This document shows, piece after piece, positions 59,701-64,000 of a stretch of DNA of 64,000 nt (positions are counted from its first letter, which is position 1; each line of letters starts with the position of its first letter). The position numbers and the translations under genes were made by a program. Under the pieces are notes generated by a model. It saw nothing but the letters and a program-made list of their open reading frames with translations, was not told the origin of the DNA and searched no databases. This stretch comes from Nematostella vectensis (lineage: Eukaryota; Cnidaria; Anthozoa; Actiniaria; Edwardsiidae): positions 6,917,181 through 6,981,180 of the forward strand of contig NC_064040.1 in assembly GCF_932526225.1 (NCBI RefSeq), read 5' to 3'.

Positions 59701-62700
59701 TTCTTTATCCTCTTCTTTATCTCGTACATTCATGTTTGTTTCTTCAGGTATTTCTTCTTCTTTGTGCCGAGCACCGCTTGGATATTCCGAATTGACTACT
59801 CCGCTGTTTTTATCGTGACTTTCATTTTTGCTGCATGCGTCAACCTGTCTTTCCACGACATCTTCCGTGCAATTCACAGGATCACTCTTAACGTCACAGG
59901 CAGCCGCTGTCATGTCGACATACGCTCCACCCTTCACCTCTTCTTTACGCTGAGACCCTTTGTCATCAGCACAGTCCTCATTCAGCTTTTCAACGTTCTC
60001 GTTTACTGACTTCTCCACATTTGTAGCGCAGTCTGTTTGTTCACCTTTCACTGTTTCTTCGAGCACAGTTTGTATGTTGTCCTGATCTCTGCCTTCTGTA
60101 TCCGAACATATTACTGGAGATGATGTGCCATCCCTTTTGGTGAAGTCGCTGTCTGCGTCCTCAGCTGTCAATATTTGTGCAGCTGATTGCTCCGAAGATT
60201 GCTCAGTCTTTTCTTCAACGAGCTCTTGGTTTTTCTTGTCTTTACGTAACCCACCACCGCCTCTAATACTCATGGGTTCTGATTTTTTATCTATAATGTC
60301 TGTAGTCTTTTTCTTTGCGCCAGGAGGTTTTATTTTCGATTGGAGCGAGTTCTTACGCTTGTTCAGTCTTTCTTGTAGCTCCTTGTTATGCATCTTGTAT
60401 TCCTCTAACTTACTTCCCATTTTTTCGGTGACCTGTGCCAACTGCTTATTCTCGTTGCGCATCGCTAGCAGCTCGTTTTCGATATTTTTCAGCCTTTGTA
60501 CTTCATTCTGGCTTTTCAGCAACTCGTTCCTCAAATCATTTTTTTCTTTGGTCTGTCGAATCAAATCATTCTCTAACTCCGTCACCAGTTTCTCCACCTC
60601 GGTGTTTTTCTGTTTCAAAACATCCATGTGTTCTTGGTACTCATTCAATTCCATTAGTTTGCTTTTAACTGCGGCGCACTCCTCCTTTACTGTTTTCATT
60701 TCCGATAAGAGTGCGTCTTTCTCAGACTCGTGCGATGAGCTTATCATTTTGCTCTCGGCTTCAAGTCTTTGTATCTCGGCTGTCTTGTCTGAGAGTTCAT
60801 TCTTGACCACTTCATGTTGACGTCTAAGTGTATCGAGCTCCTTCATCGCCTGCTTCTTCTCTCTTGTTAGGACAAGGATGGATTTAGAATTGGTACCTGC
60901 TTTCTCACTGTTCTTGAGCTTTGGTGTACTACTGTTTGCCTCCTTACTATTAGCCTCCTCTGGAATTGTCTCAAGCGTTAAGTAGGAAGAAGTGTCTTCT
61001 TCGCGTTTCTTCGAACTGCTAATCCCTTCTGTTTGTGTTGCCATCTGGCGAGTGTCAGATCTAGCTTTAGCCACTTCCTCTGATAATGTAACACGAATCT
61101 TTGCTGTTTCCAGACTATCATTAGACTCTTCTAGCCTCTTTATTAGCCTCTGATTCTCTTCATGTGCTTTTGACAATGCGTACTGCAGTTTCATTTGCTC
61201 TCTTGTGAGATAAGACGTCTTTGATTCCAATAGGCGAGACGTTTGACTTTCTAGTATGAGCTTTTCTTTTGTAACTTGTGCCATTCCTGCTTGAAGGTCG
61301 ACGCTGTTTTCTATTGTTTTGCCTTCTTGAGTATGTTCATGCGTCTTTACATCATCAGCGTTGAAATCCCACCCTACTTCTTCAAGGACTCTTTGTCGCT
61401 TTTCAAATTCTAACTGGTTCTCGTAGTGATTAGCCTCCGTACTTTTGTTTTGCTCATCTTTCTTGCTCTCGTTTGATGCGTCCACAATCGTGTGATTTTC
61501 AAAATCCCATCCAATTTGCTCGAGGATTGGAAGGTCTTTCTCAGGTTCCTTAAATTTAACTCTTTTCTCCTCACCTCCGTCTACATCCATTTTGAGGCTT
61601 TCATCTCGTTTTCCTTGCGCCTCTGCCCTAGCCACTTTAATCGAGAGGCTAGAGTTCTGCCGCTCAAGGTAAACTACCTTCTCTTTCAACCGCTTCACAT
61701 CCACTTCGTCACAAGTGTTACCCTCTTGCGTAGTATTCTTTTCATCTTTAGAACTCATCTCTTTCCTAAGTTTTCGATTCTCCCGTTGTTTGATGTCCAA
61801 CTCTTTAGACTTTCGTTTGATTTCCTTCTCTAGCGAGCTGCTCTTTTTCTGGGCCTCCTGTTGCTGCTTCTCAATCTTCCCGAGATCACTTTGTAGTACG
61901 TTGATTTTTGATCTTAGCTTCCACACGTCCTCCTCCATCTTTTTCTTCAGATCCTCTAAACGTTTGGATTTTCCTTCTAACTCTTTCTTCTCATTTGCTG
62001 CACTTTCTAATTCACCTTCTAGCTGCTGTGCACGTTTCCTGAGTCGCTCTAACTCTTCATCTGCTTTTTCTTTACTCTCAAAAGCTATCTGTAATTTATT
62101 TTCAAGCTCTTTGTTCTTTCCCCTCTGATCCTGGACCTCACTCAGAAGTTGGTTGTTCTCTTTGAATGCCTCCTGGAGCCTCTTCTCTAGAGTCTCTTTG
62201 CATATGTTAATCTCGTTGGACTGATGGGAATCCTGCCTCTTCTGTTCCCGTAGTTGCTCTATTTCATTCTTGATGCATTCATTGGTACACCTGAACTCCA
62301 TCAACTGTATTTCCAAGTTGGCTGTGCGCTCGATTTTCTCCTTCAACTCGGCAGCAAGCATTTTTCTCTCAGATTCACTTTGCTCTAAATCACTTCTTGC
62401 TTTGTCTAGATAACCCTCGGCACTTCGTAGTTCGAACTCGGTTTTGAGCTTTATGCTAGACGTTTCGACTAAGTCATCTTCCATTGCCTTCATTTTTTCT
62501 TGTTCTTTCTGCAGTTTCTTCTTCGCTCCTTGAAGAGCATCTTCACAAGCTTTCAGCTTCTGGGTTAGCGATTGATTTTTGTCTGCCAGCTCTTTTACGG
62601 ACTTTTCGTTGCGCATTGTTTTTCTTGCTTCTTCTACCTTCGTTTCTAAATCTCTGTTCTTGTCTTTCGATTCTTCTAAGGATTTCTCCAACTCAGCTTT

Positions 62701-64000
62701 TCTCTTCTGAAGACAGTCAAGCTCGTCGTAGAGTAATCCTTTCTCGGCTTCCTTATCGATAAGTTCTTCTTTTAATTTCTGGGCTGCTTTAATAGCTGAT
62801 TCGAGCTCATCCCCAGTACCAATATTGCTGCTAATTTCATTATTCTCGCCGATGCTAGATAACGCTTCCTCTTTTAGACTAGCAATCTTCGTCATCGCCT
62901 TTTCAAGATCGATTTCGTAAATTCGTATTTTTTCTTCTGCCTTGTCCAGGAGTTGTCGTAGATCACTGTTTTCTTGCTTCAATTCACGAATTTTATCTTC
63001 AAGCTGTTCTATACTCTGACTTAATAGCCCTTGTTTACTATCGCCTGTTTTTACCTGTGAATTGTCGGGTGATTTCAGTTCTGATGGTGACCTTGGATCA
63101 GTACTTGTACCCTTTTCTAGTGTCGCTATTCTCTCGTCACGCATTCGTAGATCCTGCTTTACCTTGGTCAACTCATCTTTGATTCCTGTATAGTCTTTTT
63201 CTAGAGTTTCCTGATACTGAGTCATGGTGGTCACCTCATGTTGAAGCTTATCGACCAATAACTTCAATTCTTCGCTGTCGCTATCCTCCATAATATCATC
63301 GTCTACAAACACCATTTGTAGATTTCTTTGCATAGCGGTACTTTTAGCCCTTTGTTGTTCCTCCCTCGCACGAGTTGCAGTCAGTTTCATATTATTTTGC
63401 TTCCATTTCTCTACTTCTTCCTCCACCTTCTCAAAGTCCATGCGTAGCTGTTTGTTCTCGTATTCGAGTTTTGCCCTAATATCTGTACATAGCTTCAACT
63501 CATTCTCTAGACGTTCCGTTTCTTGTACGTACAGCTCGAGCTCAGTCGTAACTATTGCCGCAACTTCTTTCTTCCCCAACAGTTCGTTGTCCATCAATGC
63601 CTTCTGTCTTTGAAGCAAAGTGATTTCCTCCTGTAACGCCCTCTTTTCCTCTTGTTTTTCCATCACCGCTAAATCCAATGTGGAGGACTTTATTTCCTTC
63701 TCCTTCGCCTGTTGCTCCAAGCTCTCACGCTTTTGCACTTCCGTCTTGAGTTTTAACTCAAGTTCCGCATTCTCCTCTAATAGTTTGATGAGTTGCGCCT
63801 CACGTTGCCCAGTCTGCGTGTACTGGCGTCTGTTCAGGTCAAACCTCTTGGATCCTTTGGCTCCACCTGGAACATTCGCTTGATGTCTTACTTGACCCAT
63901 CGACATCTCAAGCACGTCGCTGCGGCTGTACTCCTTAAGGAACGAATTCTCGCGCAATGCTTTTTCGAGCTCGTCTCTAAGAATGGCAACCTTGCCTTCA
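56737..64000 (-). CDS. Giant coiled-coil protein, 3' part of gene (about 2198 residues visible), start off window
   Basis: On the minus strand a very long exon runs from the window edge to 57736, followed by exons 57430-57355 and 56993-56737. Phases (0, then 1) agree and the last exon ends at a stop. The frame is open to base 64000, so the N-terminus is missing. The protein is almost continuous heptad coiled coil (about residues 50-780, 880-1200 and 1450-1640 counted from base 63957), then a Ser/Pro/Thr-rich linker with CKKCERAPCEC (about 1766), another coiled coil (about 1845-2010), and a Ser-rich tail ending in a basic KKMFKKLSKTKKTKF segment. Two copies of an LEQIGWDFE/LEEVGWDFN motif lie at about 809-861. 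It is probably cytoskeletal, centrosomal or Golgi, but I do not recognise the family. Confidence 0.85.
57593..57727. mobile_element. 135-bp PIF/Harbinger-type MITE, copy 2, just inside an intron
   Basis: The ends GGCTAAGTTTAAACGTCG and its near reverse complement are flanked by TAA (57590-57592 and 57728-57730). The right-hand TAA occupies positions +6 to +8 of the splice donor of the giant coiled-coil exon (GTGAGTTA on the minus strand). It is the same family and length as 22470-22604. Confidence 0.92.

Noticed and set aside
58584-63883. Numerous + strand and other-frame ORFs across the coiled-coil exon
   Set aside because: They are shadows of the long leftward reading frame, whose heptad bias leaves opposite frames open.

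Overview
The window reads as nuclear DNA of an invertebrate animal. Genes are split into many small exons with GT-AG introns and AATAAA poly(A) signals, intergenic DNA is AT-rich, and cut-and-paste DNA transposons with clean target-site duplications (TSDs) are dense. Gene content and repeat style suggest a cnidarian, possibly a sea anemone; that is inference.

Layout: (1) 1-20608 and about 30735-45651 are two copies of one segmental duplication. Each holds a complete 22-exon poly(A) polymerase (PAPOLA-like) gene on the + strand (470-18268 and 31134-42741), followed by a GC-rich virus-like or Polinton-like gene cluster. Both polymerase copies are damaged, in different ways. Copy 1 has DxD changed to DxN and a 2-base frameshift. 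Copy 2 has DxD changed to YxD, the third catalytic Asp changed to Lys, and a nonsense codon in the last exon. (2) 19363-21825 is the better preserved copy of the virus-like cluster: two leftward genes and one rightward capsid-like gene with a single internal stop. The 3' end of the capsid-like gene runs into a 19-bp minisatellite. (3) 25107-29813 is a 4.7 kb DNA transposon with 16-bp terminal inverted repeats (TIRs), a 6-bp TSD and a leftward transposase-like ORF. (4) 29932-30927 is a large block of the same 19-bp minisatellite. (5) 46943-54654 is an intact 11-exon gene for a predicted 1158-residue protein with two cadherin-like beta-sandwich domains, RING/TRAF-type zinc fingers and TPR repeats. 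(6) 56737-64000 is the 3' part of a leftward gene for a very long coiled-coil protein that continues off the window.

Mobile DNA explains most differences between the duplicate copies. Copy 1 alone has a 4.27 kb TTAA-flanked element with arms of about 0.97 kb, and a 2.28 kb TA-flanked fold-back element packed with GTTCGCGAAC palindromes. Copy 2 alone has about 59 units of a 22-bp repeat where copy 1 has two. Two 135-bp PIF/Harbinger-type MITEs, a 659-bp Mutator-like element with a 9-bp TSD just upstream of the RING/TPR gene, and hairpin MITEs are also present. In two different genes a minisatellite has multiplied the 3' splice-site region of an intron.

No tRNA, rRNA, CRISPR or bacterial-type features were seen. 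All exon models come from reading splice sites and checking phase by hand. No database search was possible.
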